Shown here piece by piece: positions 1 to 7,392 of a stretch of DNA of 21,433 nt. Origin of the DNA: Bacillota bacterium (GTDB lineage Bacteria; Bacillota; Bacilli; Bacillales; Cytobacillaceae); NCBI GenBank assembly GCA_023389895.1, contig JAEWDX010000016.1, positions 1 to 21,433 on the forward strand, read 5' to 3'. Numbering within the stretch: the stretch's first letter is position 1; the number at the start of each line of letters is the position of its first letter. The position numbers and the translations under genes are program-made. The notes beneath the pieces are model-generated. The model was not told the origin of the DNA and searched no databases. It saw only the letters and a program-made list of their open reading frames with translations.

Positions 1-2
1 GT

Positions 3-1139
3 AAAAATGATTACAAGAAAATTTCTTCTAGTAATAATCAATTAGGATTTGAACTACTGTCAGATGTCGAAGCAAATGCAGATGGCAACATATTCATTTC
101 TCCAACTAGTTTATTCATGGCACTATCGATGATTTATAACGGTGCTGACGGAGTGACGAAGGAGGAAATGGCGAAGGTTTTACATCTCGATGACATGAAC
201 GTGAACGAATTGAATAAAGCAAATGCATCCTTGATTTCTATGCTCTATAGTGATTCCAAACAAATTCAGCTGAATATTGCGAATTCCATCTGGTTAAATA
301 AAGATTTCCATTTTCAGACTGATTTTGCGCAAAAAACTCGAGATTATTTTAATGCAAATATCCAAGAAATTGATCTCACAGATAGCAAGTCGCAGAAAAT
401 GATTAATGATTGGGTTAAGAAGTCAACGAATAATAAAATCAAAGAAATTATCGACAGTCCACTAGATCCCGACTTAGTGACCATCCTTATTAATGCTATT
501 TATTTTAAAGGAAGCTGGAAGGATGAATTTGAGAAAAAGTATACAGAAAAACGAACCTTTCATTTAGAAAATGGATCGACAAAAGAAGTACCGCTAATGA
601 AACTTAATAAAAAATTGCCTTATATGGAGAATGAGCGTTTTCAAGCTGTTTCTCTTCCATATGGTGATGGGGAAATGAGCATGAAGGTATTTTTGCCTAA
701 GGAAAATATGAGCTTAGAAGAATTCAAAAATCTACTCACAGATGAAAATTGGAAAGAATGGCTCTCACAATTCCATAATGAAGAAGGTACCATCCTGCTG
801 CCAAAATTTCAGATGGAATACGAAGTCGTGTTGAATGAAACATTGAAGAAGCTTGGAATGATAACCGCATTTGAAAAAGAAGCAAATTTCCCGAAGGTAA
901 TCGAAGAAAATGACCCGCTAAGGATCAGCCTTGTAAAACAAAAAACATTTATTGATGTAAATGAAGAAGGAACTGAAGCAGCAGCAGTAACATCAATTCA
1001 AATGGAAAAAACGTCTGCTCCAATTGATCCACCATTCTATATGGAAGTGAACCGACCATTTTTTTTCACGATTTCAGATGATAGAACGAATACGATCTTA
1101 TTCATGGGTGCAATTGCGAATCCAGTTGTGGGGAACTGA
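3..1139 (+). CDS. Serpin (serine protease inhibitor), 5' partial
   Basis: Serpins trap serine or cysteine proteases by presenting a reactive-centre loop as bait. The reading frame is open from base 3, so the true start lies before the window. Translation ahead of the first internal Met (base 117) gives NNQLGFELLSDV and NIFISPTSLFMALS, which is typical serpin N-terminal sequence, so 117 is not the start. The C-terminal part has the mobile hinge EEGTEAAAVTS with small residues at P12-P9, the mark of an inhibitory serpin, and then NRPFFFTI and ILFMGAIANP, the conserved end. By loop counting, P1 falls near the K-T pair of MEKTSAP, so a trypsin-like target is possible; this is inference. A signal peptide, if any, is outside the window. 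Family assignment is very secure; the target protease is unknown. Confidence 0.95.
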   Translation, partial: KNDYKKISSSNNQLGFELLSDVEANADGNIFISPTSLFMALSMIYNGADGVTKEEMAKVLHLDDMNVNELNKANASLISMLYSDSKQIQLNIANSIWLNKDFHFQTDFAQKTRDYFNANIQEIDLTDSKSQKMINDWVKKSTNNKIKEIIDSPLDPDLVTILINAIYFKGSWKDEFEKKYTEKRTFHLENGSTKEVPLMKLNKKLPYMENERFQAVSLPYGDGEMSMKVFLPKENMSLEEFKNLLTDENWKEWLSQFHNEEGTILLPKFQMEYEVVLNETLKKLGMITAFEKEANFPKVIEENDPLRISLVKQKTFIDVNEEGTEAAAVTSIQMEKTSAPIDPPFYMEVNRPFFFTISDDRTNTILFMGAIANPVVGN

Positions 1140-1149
1140 GGTTGATCGA

Positions 1150-1245
1150 ATGATTTCGAAGCTGTTTTCAAATAGAGTAATGAAAGTTTTTGTCGAATCA
1201 ACGGAACAGGCATTGGCGTTTTTAGAAAAGCTAAAAAGGATGTAG
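1150..1245 (+). CDS. Possible 31-residue small ORF
   Basis: A short frame lies between the serpin and the Nudix gene. It starts at ATG 1150 with GAGG at 1137-1140 about nine bases upstream, and it ends at TAG 1243-1245, 11 bases before the Nudix start. The product would begin MISKLFSNRVMKVFVES and end with a basic LEKLKRM. The SD-like bases overlap the serpin stop codon, so it could be translated as a coupled cistron. I do not recognise it. It could equally be chance or the degraded end of a lost gene. Confidence 0.28.
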   Translation: MISKLFSNRVMKVFVESTEQALAFLEKLKRM

Positions 1246-1256
1246 GTGAATAAATA

Positions 1257-1703
1257 ATGAAAATAGATTTTTACGAAATCGGTACTGTAGAGGATTCTGA
1301 ACTGAAATTTGCTGTTATAAGTGCGATTTATCAGGGAAAATGGGTCTATGTTAGGCATAGGGAAAGGAAATCTTGGGAAATTCCAGGTGGGCACAGAGAA
1401 CGAGGAGAAAGCATTACTGCCGCGGCTAAGCGTGAGTTATTCGAAGAAACAGGTGCGAAAACTTTTGAACTAACCCCAATCTGTGACTATTCAGCAGATA
1501 ATCTAGTTAACAAGCAATTTGGGAGATTATTCATTGCGAATATTATCGAAATCGGGGAATTACCTAATTCGGAAATTGGTGAATTAAGATTAAGCGATAA
1601 GCTTCCAGAAAACCTTACACATTCGGAAATTCAACCGCATTTATATGAAAAGACACTTGAATTCTTGAAAGAAACATTTTCAGAGGAGCTGATATCTAAA
1701 TAA
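1257..1703 (+). CDS. Nudix hydrolase
   Basis: This is a 148-residue Nudix pyrophosphohydrolase, a cytosolic enzyme that cleaves nucleoside diphosphates linked to another group. The Nudix box is complete at residues 45-67: G45, E51, then R59-E60-L61-F62-E63-E64-T65-G66-A67, exactly G-x5-E-x7-REUxEExGU, preceded by WEIPGG. The box glutamates bind Mg2+. Length and the KWVYVRHRER strand resemble the YtkD/MutT-like small Nudix proteins of Bacillus, so an 8-oxo-dGTP or other housecleaning substrate is possible but cannot be read from sequence. Start ATG 1257 has GTAGGTG just upstream. It is separated from the next gene by about 90 bases without a convincing terminator. Confidence 0.9.
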   Translation: MKIDFYEIGTVEDSELKFAVISAIYQGKWVYVRHRERKSWEIPGGHRERGESITAAAKRELFEETGAKTFELTPICDYSADNLVNKQFGRLFIANIIEIGELPNSEIGELRLSDKLPENLTHSEIQPHLYEKTLEFLKETFSEELISK

Positions 1704-1796
1704 TTAGAATTAACATAAAAGGAAGTTTTAAAAGCAGGTATTTTAAGAAAAATATTGAATTAGTTCATGTAAACGAATTATTTTGGAGGAGTAAAT

Positions 1797-2618
1797 TTGT
1801 TATCTACAAAACAGTTATCAGATATTAAGGAACTTCAGCACATATGTGAAGATGGTGAGGACTTTCAATTAAAATTAAACTGGGATATGCTGCAATCGCG
1901 CAAAGAAGATGAACCGTATGATTTTTTCCATTATGAGGATGGGGAGCTAGTCGGGTTTCTTGGTCTATATGGCTTCGGAAATAAAATGGAAGTTTGTGGA
2001 ATGGTTGCACCGAATTATCGTAGAAAAGGACTATTTACGAAATTATGGAGCGATGCTGAAAAAGTTATAAAGGATCGAAATATACAGCAAATTCTCTTAA
2101 ATACGCCAACAAACTCAGAATCAGGGAAAGCTTTTTTACAAACAATTTCTTGCTCTTATTCATTTACAGAATATCAAATGAAGTGGGAAGAAAAGGAGCT
2201 ACACGATCATCATGATGTTACTTTAAGACCTTCTACTCCTAATGACTTAGAGTTAGAAATACAATTGGATGTAAAATGTTTTGGTTTTGAAGAGAATGGT
2301 GCCCGTGATTATAATGTCAGAATCAAAGACGAGAACACGGAACAGTTTTATGTAATTGAGTCAGACGGGATGTCAGTAGGAAAAATGCGGGTCGATCATT
2401 CAGATGGCGAAGCATGGATATATGGATTTGCTGTTCTCCCACAGTTTCAGGGTAAAGGAATTGGGCGAAAAACATTATCCAATGTGATTAAAAAAGAACA
2501 TAAGGATGGATTTTCGATTTTTCTAGAAGTGGAAGCAAAAAATGCAAATGCATTAAGGCTTTATGAATCATGCGGCTTTAAGTCCTATCATGCTCAGGAT
2601 TATTATCAAAAAGTATAA
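1797..2618 (+). CDS. Tandem GNAT-domain N-acetyltransferase
   Basis: The 273-residue protein holds two GNAT folds, which transfer acetyl from acetyl-CoA to an amine. The N-terminal domain (about 35-125) has GMVAPNYRRKGLFTKLW, a motif A with the RRKG pyrophosphate loop. The C-terminal domain (about 145-270) has GFAVLPQFQGKGIGRKTL, followed by the NANALRLYESCGF motif B. The start is TTG 1797, chosen because TTGGAGGA (1783-1790) lies six bases upstream and no good ATG is near. In such tandem proteins often only one domain is catalytic; the C-terminal loop QGKGIG is nearer the canonical Q/R-x-x-G-x-G/A. Substrate unknown. A terminator follows at 2626-2674. Confidence 0.88.
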   Translation: MLSTKQLSDIKELQHICEDGEDFQLKLNWDMLQSRKEDEPYDFFHYEDGELVGFLGLYGFGNKMEVCGMVAPNYRRKGLFTKLWSDAEKVIKDRNIQQILLNTPTNSESGKAFLQTISCSYSFTEYQMKWEEKELHDHHDVTLRPSTPNDLELEIQLDVKCFGFEENGARDYNVRIKDENTEQFYVIESDGMSVGKMRVDHSDGEAWIYGFAVLPQFQGKGIGRKTLSNVIKKEHKDGFSIFLEVEAKNANALRLYESCGFKSYHAQDYYQKV

Positions 2619-2625
2619 GTCTATG

Positions 2626-2674
2626 AAAAGGAGGATGTCCCAAAAGTTGGTTTTTTTGGAACATCCTCTTTTCT
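2626..2674 (+). terminator. Rho-independent terminator after tandem GNAT gene
   Basis: GAGGATGT (2631-2638) pairs with ACATCCTC (2661-2668), extended by flanking A and T runs with one bulged G. An inner CCAAAA/TTTTGG pairing fills the loop, and TTTTCTTGTTT follows. It lies eight bases after the GNAT stop codon. Confidence 0.7.
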
Positions 2675-2692
2675 TGTTTAAAAAGAATGTTC

Positions 2693-2894
2693 AAAGTTGC
2701 TTGCTTATTCGCGAAAGTTGCTCTAATGCAAAGGAATGCAGCAACATTAGAAAAGGGTCACCGCAAAAGATGTTCTAATTCTAAAGAATGCAGCAACATT
2801 AGAAAAGAGAAATCACAAAAGTTGCTCTAAGTCTAAAAAATGTAGCAACCTTTTAAAGGAGAAACCGTAAAAGCTGCTCCAAAGCTATAGAATG
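2693..2894. repeat. 52-bp tandem repeat array A
   Basis: Three full 52-bp units lie head to tail at 2714-2765, 2766-2817 and 2818-2869. A truncated 21-bp copy precedes them (2693-2713) and a decaying one follows (2870-2894). The common core is AAAG-WTGYTCTAA, seven variable bases, RAATG, one base, AGCAAC. Inside units 1 and 3, GTTGCT and AGCAAC are inverted complements, so each can fold as a small hairpin. Because 52 is not a multiple of three, a frame through the array shifts every unit, so it does not encode a repeat protein. The array fills most of the space between the GNAT terminator and the DinB-like promoter. The same unit length and core recur in array B. Confidence 0.88.
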
Positions 2895-2916
2895 AAAAAA
2901 TATTCTCGTAAATCGA

Positions 2917-2925
2917 TGATATAAT
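2917..2925 (+). promoter_or_regulatory. Extended -10 promoter for the DinB-like gene
   Basis: TGATATAAT is a perfect TGnTATAAT extended -10 element. No good -35 hexamer lies 16-18 bases upstream, which is usual for extended -10 promoters. Transcription would start near 2932, leaving a leader of about 95 nt that contains the direct repeat CTTATTAG twice. Confidence 0.6.
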
Positions 2926-3028
2926 CTGGAAAAAGGTAACTGAAAATCTTATTAGGGACATCTTATTAGATAGCGATTTTTTTAAAAAAAAATGTGATTT
3001 AGAAATAATTATGAAAGTGGGGATGGTA

Positions 3029-3562
3029 ATGAGGGTTGAAACAGAGTATTTAAGAATTGTAAAAGAACGTTTTAATAGTGTTAAACATCTTGGAGATAAG
3101 ACAATAAAGCAATTATCAGAAGAAGATATTCATTGGGCGTTTAATGAGGAGTCGAACAGTATTGCCATAATTGTTAAGCATGTAGGCGGAAATATGGTGT
3201 CAAGATGGACTGATTTTTTAAACTCTGATGGAGAGAAGCCATATAGGAATCGTGAACAGGAATTTGTGGGTGATATATCCTCTATGCAAGAATTAATTGA
3301 AGTTTGGGAAACTGGATGGGGCATCCTCTTTGAAACGTTAAGTGATTTAGATGAAAAGGATTTATTGAAAAAAGTAGCTATCCGCGGGGAAAGCCATTCC
3401 GTTATAGAAGCAATAGAGAGACAGATGGCTCATTATGCATACCATATCGGGCAAATTGTTTATATTGGAAAATTAATAAAAAGCAATGATTGGGAAAGCC
3501 TTAGTATCCCAAAAGGAAAGTCAGAAGAGTATTTGCAACAAATGCTTAAAAAGAATCTGTAA
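3029..3562 (+). CDS. DinB-like (DUF1572-type) putative metal-binding protein
   Basis: The 177-residue protein has the features of a DinB/YfiT-type four-helix bundle. Three histidines fit the family metal site: H51 in IIVKHVGGN, and H135 and H139 in QMAHYAYHIGQIVYIGK, the AHxxYHIGQ signature. Family members are metal-dependent, often thiol-transferase-like enzymes of unknown substrate; the substrate here is unknown. I place the start at ATG 3029 rather than the in-frame ATG at 3011, because GTGGGGA (3017-3023) lies five bases before 3029 while 3011 has no SD. It is a single-gene unit with its own extended -10 promoter and a strong terminator. Confidence 0.82.
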   Translation: MRVETEYLRIVKERFNSVKHLGDKTIKQLSEEDIHWAFNEESNSIAIIVKHVGGNMVSRWTDFLNSDGEKPYRNREQEFVGDISSMQELIEVWETGWGILFETLSDLDEKDLLKKVAIRGESHSVIEAIERQMAHYAYHIGQIVYIGKLIKSNDWESLSIPKGKSEEYLQQMLKKNL

Positions 3563-3575
3563 ATTTTATCAAATA

Positions 3576-3613
3576 AATAGCGTTCCTAAAATAAGCAGGA
3601 ACGCTATTTTTTA
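3576..3613 (+). terminator. Rho-independent terminator after DinB-like gene
   Basis: A perfect 12-bp stem, AATAGCGTTCCT (3576-3587) with AGGAACGCTATT (3597-3608), has a nine-base loop and is followed by a T run. It starts 14 bases after the stop codon. Confidence 0.92.
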
Positions 3614-3714
3614 TCAAAATATTATAGTAGAAGGATTTATGTGATAAAAGGAAAATTTAACATAAGTGGAAGATGGTAGGTGGATAATTATATGGATATA
3701 GGATAAAAAAGTAA

Positions 3715-3905
3715 TGTGTTGAATACGAAAAAGAGCTTTGGAAAAACTTACTTTTCTTTAGAGACTACTTAAATCTGAATGAAAATGTTAGGGAAATTCA
3801 AATTTTAAAAAAGAGTTTCTAAAAAACCATTCGACAGGAATAAATGAGTACACGGATTATAAAGAAGCTTTAGTAAAAAGCATTTATAAAAGGAGATATG
3901 AATAG
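3715..3905 (+). pseudogene. GrpB-family (UPF0157) C-terminal remnant, frameshifted
   Basis: The space before the next GNAT gene carries the tail of a GrpB-like nucleotidyltransferase-fold protein. One frame reads ELWKNLLFFRDYLNLNENV and REIQILKKSF, then stops at 3820-3822. One base out of phase the sequence resumes as FLKNHSTGINEYTDYKEAL and VKSIYKRRYE, ending at TAG 3903-3905. The order FRDYL, LK, then Y-x-x-(Y/G)K is the GrpB C-terminal pattern. Loss of about one base near 3816 explains the break. No N-terminal part can be seen between the terminator at 3613 and 3714. The stop directly abuts the next ATG, and AAGGAG inside the remnant now serves as that gene's SD. The GrpB identity rests on my recall of the family pattern. 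Confidence 0.6.
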
Positions 3906-4490
3906 ATGGAAATTCGAGAATATAGGCCAGAAGATGAAAGAGGGTGGGTAATATGTCGAACTTTTTCATTTTTGGACACTGCCTATTACGATAATGTGCT
4001 AAAGGAAAAAGATATCTATGAAAATCCATCAATAGAATTAGTGGCAGTCATTGATAATCAAATTGTTGGCTTATTAGATATTGAATATGAAGAAAATGAG
4101 GGAACAGTTTGCTCAAGAGGAAAGGGACTCGGTGGGATGATCTGGCATATTGCTGTACATCCAGATTTTCGTAGAAGAGGAATCGGCAATAAACTTTTAC
4201 TAGAAGCTGAAAAGCTGTCGATCGAAAAGGGCTTGAATCGCCTTGAGGCTTGGACGCGAGATGATAAGTGGGTAAATAACTGGTATGAGACAAATGGTTT
4301 TGAAAAAGTCGATTCTTATTTACAAGTATTTATTGACGGTGGCGAAGAATTGAACGGGGTTTTTCAGTGTGAAATTTCTAAATTATATCCCGTTCAAGCT
4401 TTTGCACATTATGTTGGAAATGAAAAGGAAAAGATAAGAGAAAGGTTTAATAGAGTTCATGACTGCTACTGCTATGTGAAAGAATATTGA
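3906..4490 (+). CDS. GNAT family N-acetyltransferase
   Basis: A 194-residue single-domain acetyl-CoA-dependent acetyltransferase. Motif A is IWHIAVHPDFRRRGIGNKLL (about residues 80-100) with the RRRGIG loop; motif B follows as LEAWTRDDKWVNNWYETNGF. The N-terminal IREYRPEDERGW is a usual GNAT opening. The last 50 residues, rich in aromatic and charged residues, extend past the minimal fold. AAGGAGATATG just upstream supplies the SD. It heads a close run of five genes: the HAD gene follows after 25 bases. The substrate is unknown; small-molecule amine or antibiotic detoxification would be a guess. Confidence 0.88.
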   Translation: MEIREYRPEDERGWVICRTFSFLDTAYYDNVLKEKDIYENPSIELVAVIDNQIVGLLDIEYEENEGTVCSRGKGLGGMIWHIAVHPDFRRRGIGNKLLLEAEKLSIEKGLNRLEAWTRDDKWVNNWYETNGFEKVDSYLQVFIDGGEELNGVFQCEISKLYPVQAFAHYVGNEKEKIRERFNRVHDCYCYVKEY

Positions 4491-4515
4491 ATTGCTTAAA
4501 AAAAGGAGACCTCAA

Positions 4516-5286
4516 ATGAAGGCAGTAATTTTAGATTTAGATGGCACTTTACTTGATTCGAACAAAAAAGTAAGTAATAGAAATATAGCAGCAATAAAAA
4601 GACTAGAAAAGGCAGGTATTCCTGTAATTATTGCTACTGCTCGGCCGCCTAGAACAGTAAAAAATCTATTGCCTGAAGAAATTAAATTATCTGCTGTGAT
4701 GATTTATTATAACGGAGCTATGATTGTCAGTGAAAAATTAAAGATTAAACACCATTTTTCAATTGAATCAAGCGTGAGTTCGGAGATAATCGATTACTTA
4801 ATAGAAACAGAGCCTAATCATTGGTTATCTATTGAAGTAAAAGATAATTGGTACAGCCTTAACGATCTTGATTACACAACATTTATGACAAATACAAGCA
4901 ATCCTACAAGACTTAATTTAGCGCAATTTAAAGAAATACATCCGACTAAAATTTTAGTGTCGCATTTAAATTCAATTCCATCACTTGTTGAAAAATTCGG
5001 TAATAAAGTAAATATGATCACGACAGATTCAAATAAATTAACTCAAATTATGCAATTAAATATTTCGAAAGAATATGCAGTTTCTTTAGTGTCTGAAAAA
5101 CTTGGTATATCCCTTAAAGATATGGTTGTATTTGGTGATGATTTTAATGATATAGGATTATTCAAGGTATGCGGCTATCCCGTTGCAATGGGAAATGCAA
5201 TTAAAGAGTTAAAGGAATTGGCTAAAGAAGTTACTGATACAAATGATAACGACGGCGTTGCTAAAATTTTGGAAACTTTAATTTAG
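4516..5286 (+). CDS. HAD-superfamily phosphatase, Cof/IIB type
   Basis: A 256-residue haloacid-dehalogenase-type hydrolase that cleaves phosphate esters through an aspartyl-phosphate. Motif I is ILDLDGTLLDS with nucleophile D7 and acid/base D9. Motif II is IIATARPPR, motif III the lysine in TKILVSHL, and motif IV GDDFNDIGLF (D208, D209, D212). The long middle section (about 85-180) is the C2B cap of Cof-type sugar-phosphate or cofactor phosphatases. The start at ATG 4516 is preferred to the TTG at 4492 because AAAAGGAG sits eight bases upstream of 4516. It lies between the GNAT and the methyltransferase with short spacers, so the three are probably co-transcribed. The exact substrate is unknown. 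Confidence 0.9.
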   Translation: MKAVILDLDGTLLDSNKKVSNRNIAAIKRLEKAGIPVIIATARPPRTVKNLLPEEIKLSAVMIYYNGAMIVSEKLKIKHHFSIESSVSSEIIDYLIETEPNHWLSIEVKDNWYSLNDLDYTTFMTNTSNPTRLNLAQFKEIHPTKILVSHLNSIPSLVEKFGNKVNMITTDSNKLTQIMQLNISKEYAVSLVSEKLGISLKDMVVFGDDFNDIGLFKVCGYPVAMGNAIKELKELAKEVTDTNDNDGVAKILETLI

Positions 5287-5301
5287 TGGAGGGTCTTTAC
5301 G

Positions 5302-6084
5302 ATGAAAGAAATAGAGAATTGGTATGATAATGACTATGATGAGTGGTCAAGGTTAGAAAGGCATAGAATTGAATTCGAAATTACAAAACGTTATTTAGAT
5401 AACTACATAACAGGGAAAGCGCTTGAGATTTTTGATATTGGCGGCGGACCAGGAAGATATGCCTTTTATTTAGCGGGAAAAGGTCATAAAGTTACCCTTC
5501 TCGATCTATCACAACATAATATTGAAGTTGCAAAAGAAAAATCAAAAAAATTAGGGATCCATTTAGATGGGTACATAAAAGGGAATGCTTTGGAACTTGG
5601 CTCCCATAAGAAAAAATATGATGTGGTTTTATTGATGGGACCACTTTATCATTTGATTAATGAGGCAGATAGACGAAAAGCTTTGGAGGAAGCATTGAAA
5701 CTCCTTAAAGCTGATGGCATTATCATTGCAGCTTTTATTTCTAAATATGCACCAATCCAAGATGCCTTATCCTATTTAAGGCTTAATGAAGAAGAGACGG
5801 AAAAAATACTAGGTTATTTGGAAGATGGGAAAAACAATGGTGACTCAGGCTTTACAACAGCTTACTTTACTGGAATAGAAGAAGCACAAAAATCAATGCA
5901 AAATTTTGGGTTAGAGCAATTGGTTTTCGCTGGAGTGGAAAATATTCTTGGAAGTAAAGAGAAAGAAATTTTGTCATTACCAGAAGAAGATATTAAAAGG
6001 TGGCTTGAACTTGGCTATGCACTAAGCCAAGACACGAATCTAATTGGAACAAGCCAGCATTTCCTGTATATAGGAAGAAAATAA
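5302..6084 (+). CDS. Class I SAM-dependent methyltransferase
   Basis: A 260-residue Rossmann-fold methyltransferase. Motif I is FDIGGGPGRYAFYLA (D45, GGGPG), followed by VTLLDLSQHNIEVAKEK with the acidic end of strand 2. Motif IV is YDVVLLMGPLYHLI and the motif VI region is LKLLKADGIIIAAFI. The N-terminal YDNDYDEWSRLERHRIEFE is typical of Bacillus methyltransferases of the UbiE/COQ5-like group that act on small molecules. TGGAGGG sits ten bases before ATG 5302, and the gene begins 15 bases after the HAD stop. The substrate is not visible from sequence. Confidence 0.9.
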   Translation: MKEIENWYDNDYDEWSRLERHRIEFEITKRYLDNYITGKALEIFDIGGGPGRYAFYLAGKGHKVTLLDLSQHNIEVAKEKSKKLGIHLDGYIKGNALELGSHKKKYDVVLLMGPLYHLINEADRRKALEEALKLLKADGIIIAAFISKYAPIQDALSYLRLNEEETEKILGYLEDGKNNGDSGFTTAYFTGIEEAQKSMQNFGLEQLVFAGVENILGSKEKEILSLPEEDIKRWLELGYALSQDTNLIGTSQHFLYIGRK

Positions 6085-6135
6085 TAGTTGATAAAGTTAG
6101 ATTCTCATTATTATTGCTGGAGGACGGGGGTATTC

Positions 6136-6579
6136 ATGAAGAAACTAACGTTGCTATTCACTTTGTTTATATTATTAATTTCTTCGTCTGTTCAAGCTTT
6201 ATCTTGGGCATATCCATTTGTTGTCTGGAAAGGGAAGGTTTATGAGGTCAAGCGAGAAGTAATTATTGAAGATAGTGAAATTGGTAAGAAAATTGGTGAA
6301 GTGAGAACGAAGCCTGACGATATGAATGGGAATTACTACGGAGATGCTTCAAATTACTATCTAAAAGGAACAGAATATTATGAAATAAAAGGTACATCTC
6401 CTTCCTCAGAGATTGCAGTGAAAGAAGAAAACCAGTGGGGAAAGGCTGTGTATGTTCATAAAGCCCCCTTCCATATAATGAATATCTTTTCCAGTACTAG
6501 CTCTATTATTTTGGCTGCAGTAATTTTCCTTATTGTTGTCGGTATTAAATTTAGAACAAAAAAGTCTAAAGAAAGATAA
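6136..6579 (+). CDS. Exported protein with C-terminal membrane anchor, unknown function
   Basis: The 147-residue protein opens with a signal peptide (MKKLTLLFTLFILLISSSVQA), followed by an extracellular stretch beginning LSWAYPFVVWKGKVYEV and containing IGKKIGEVRT and GNYYGDASNYYLKGTEYYEI, and ends with one membrane helix (about residues 117-137) and a basic tail KFRTKKSKER. It should therefore be a cell-surface domain tethered by its C terminus. Similar exported stretches occur in other Bacillus hypothetical proteins, but I know no function. The start at ATG 6136 is preferred to the frame's first ATG at 6088 because GGAGGACGGGGG lies just upstream and the signal peptide then starts at residue 1. 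Confidence 0.75.
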   Translation: MKKLTLLFTLFILLISSSVQALSWAYPFVVWKGKVYEVKREVIIEDSEIGKKIGEVRTKPDDMNGNYYGDASNYYLKGTEYYEIKGTSPSSEIAVKEENQWGKAVYVHKAPFHIMNIFSSTSSIILAAVIFLIVVGIKFRTKKSKER

Positions 6580-6599
6580 CCTATTAAGGAGGAAGTATA

Positions 6600-6992
6600 T
6601 TGCGAAAATACCTCTTAATTGCTTTAACTCTTTTTATTAGTTTTGTTCTTACAGCCTGTAGTGTAGAAGAACCATATGAAATAATGAAAACTGAGAGCAA
6701 AGTGACTGAATCTGATGACAGACTACAACTGGAATTTCAATTTGAAATTAATAATTATACGGATGAAGATTATTATTTCACGTTGGTTTTCCCATCATAT
6801 ATTCAAGAGGCTCTCATTTCCGAAGTAGGGGTAGTAAAAATATCGGCTGATAGTAGCACTTCTGGAGTTGCGATAGTGGCAGCCAGTAAAGATGGTGCAG
6901 AAATGACGGAAGAAACTATCAATGCAGTTATAAATGGAGAACTTCCCTTTGTGGGACAGATTTTAATTGGGAAGACGATAAGTTTGAATTGA
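6600..6992 (+). CDS. Putative lipoprotein of unknown function
   Basis: A 130-residue protein with a lipoprotein signal: MRKYLLIALTLFISFVLTAC, lipobox LTAC, cysteine 20. The mature part, from SVEEPYEIMKTE, is beta-rich with an acidic stretch (NNYTDEDYYFTL). No known domain is recognised; it resembles an Ig-like exported fold only in a general way. The start is TTG 6600, with AAGGAGGAA (6587-6595) five bases upstream and no alternative ATG giving an intact signal peptide. It follows the anchored surface protein by 20 bases, so the two may be made together at the cell surface. No terminator hairpin is seen after it. Confidence 0.72.
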   Translation: MRKYLLIALTLFISFVLTACSVEEPYEIMKTESKVTESDDRLQLEFQFEINNYTDEDYYFTLVFPSYIQEALISEVGVVKISADSSTSGVAIVAASKDGAEMTEETINAVINGELPFVGQILIGKTISLN

Positions 6993-7024
6993 TTTTTTAT
7001 AATATTCTCAAGTGGATCTTTTGT

Positions 7025-7324
7025 TTAACTTGGTTTCACATTTTTGATAAATTGGCAGGACGTTATTCTTTTGATGGAAGTACTTAAGGGAAGCCAGTTG
7101 ACATCTCATGCTTCAAAATTTTCGTCTTTAACAAGAGACCAAGCATTTTCAAAATATGCTTGAATTTCTGCCAGAGTCGTACATGTTTGATCAGAAAAGA
7201 AATAAACAGCTTCTGGATGAAGTACCTTCTTAACTACATCAAATTTATGTGTGTTTATAGCTTTGATGTAATTGTGTAAAAAATCCATTTTAACACTCAT
7301 ATTCCAATTTAATTGGTGTAACAT
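7025..7324 (-). pseudogene. Broken NTF2-like (SnoaL/DUF4440-type) gene
   Basis: On the minus strand the sequence reads MDFLHNYIKAINTHKF and VVKKVLHPEAVYFFSD, then TLAEIQAYFENAWSLV, the N-terminal half of an NTF2-like small-molecule-binding protein. It stops at TGA (7106-7108) right after NFEA. In-frame sequence past the stop continues DVNWLPLS, which fits what normally follows, so the TGA looks like a nonsense mutation inside a longer gene. After that the similarity fades and another stop comes at 7025-7027. The family is usually about 120-130 residues, so roughly half is lost. No SD is seen before the possible starts, in keeping with an inactive gene. It could still yield a 72-residue fragment. 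Confidence 0.6.
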
Positions 7325-7392
7325 AGAATTATTAGAAAATATCTTAAGAGTCTTATAGTTACAAAGACATAAGTCAAAGAGGAGGAGGATTA

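Noticed and set aside
117..1139. Serpin starting at ATG 117
   Set aside because: The frame continues open upstream with good serpin sequence, and there is no SD before 117.
2563..2778. 71-codon plus-strand frame across the GNAT end and array A
   Set aside because: It starts inside the GNAT gene, passes through the terminator and runs into repeats that shift frame every unit. It has no SD.
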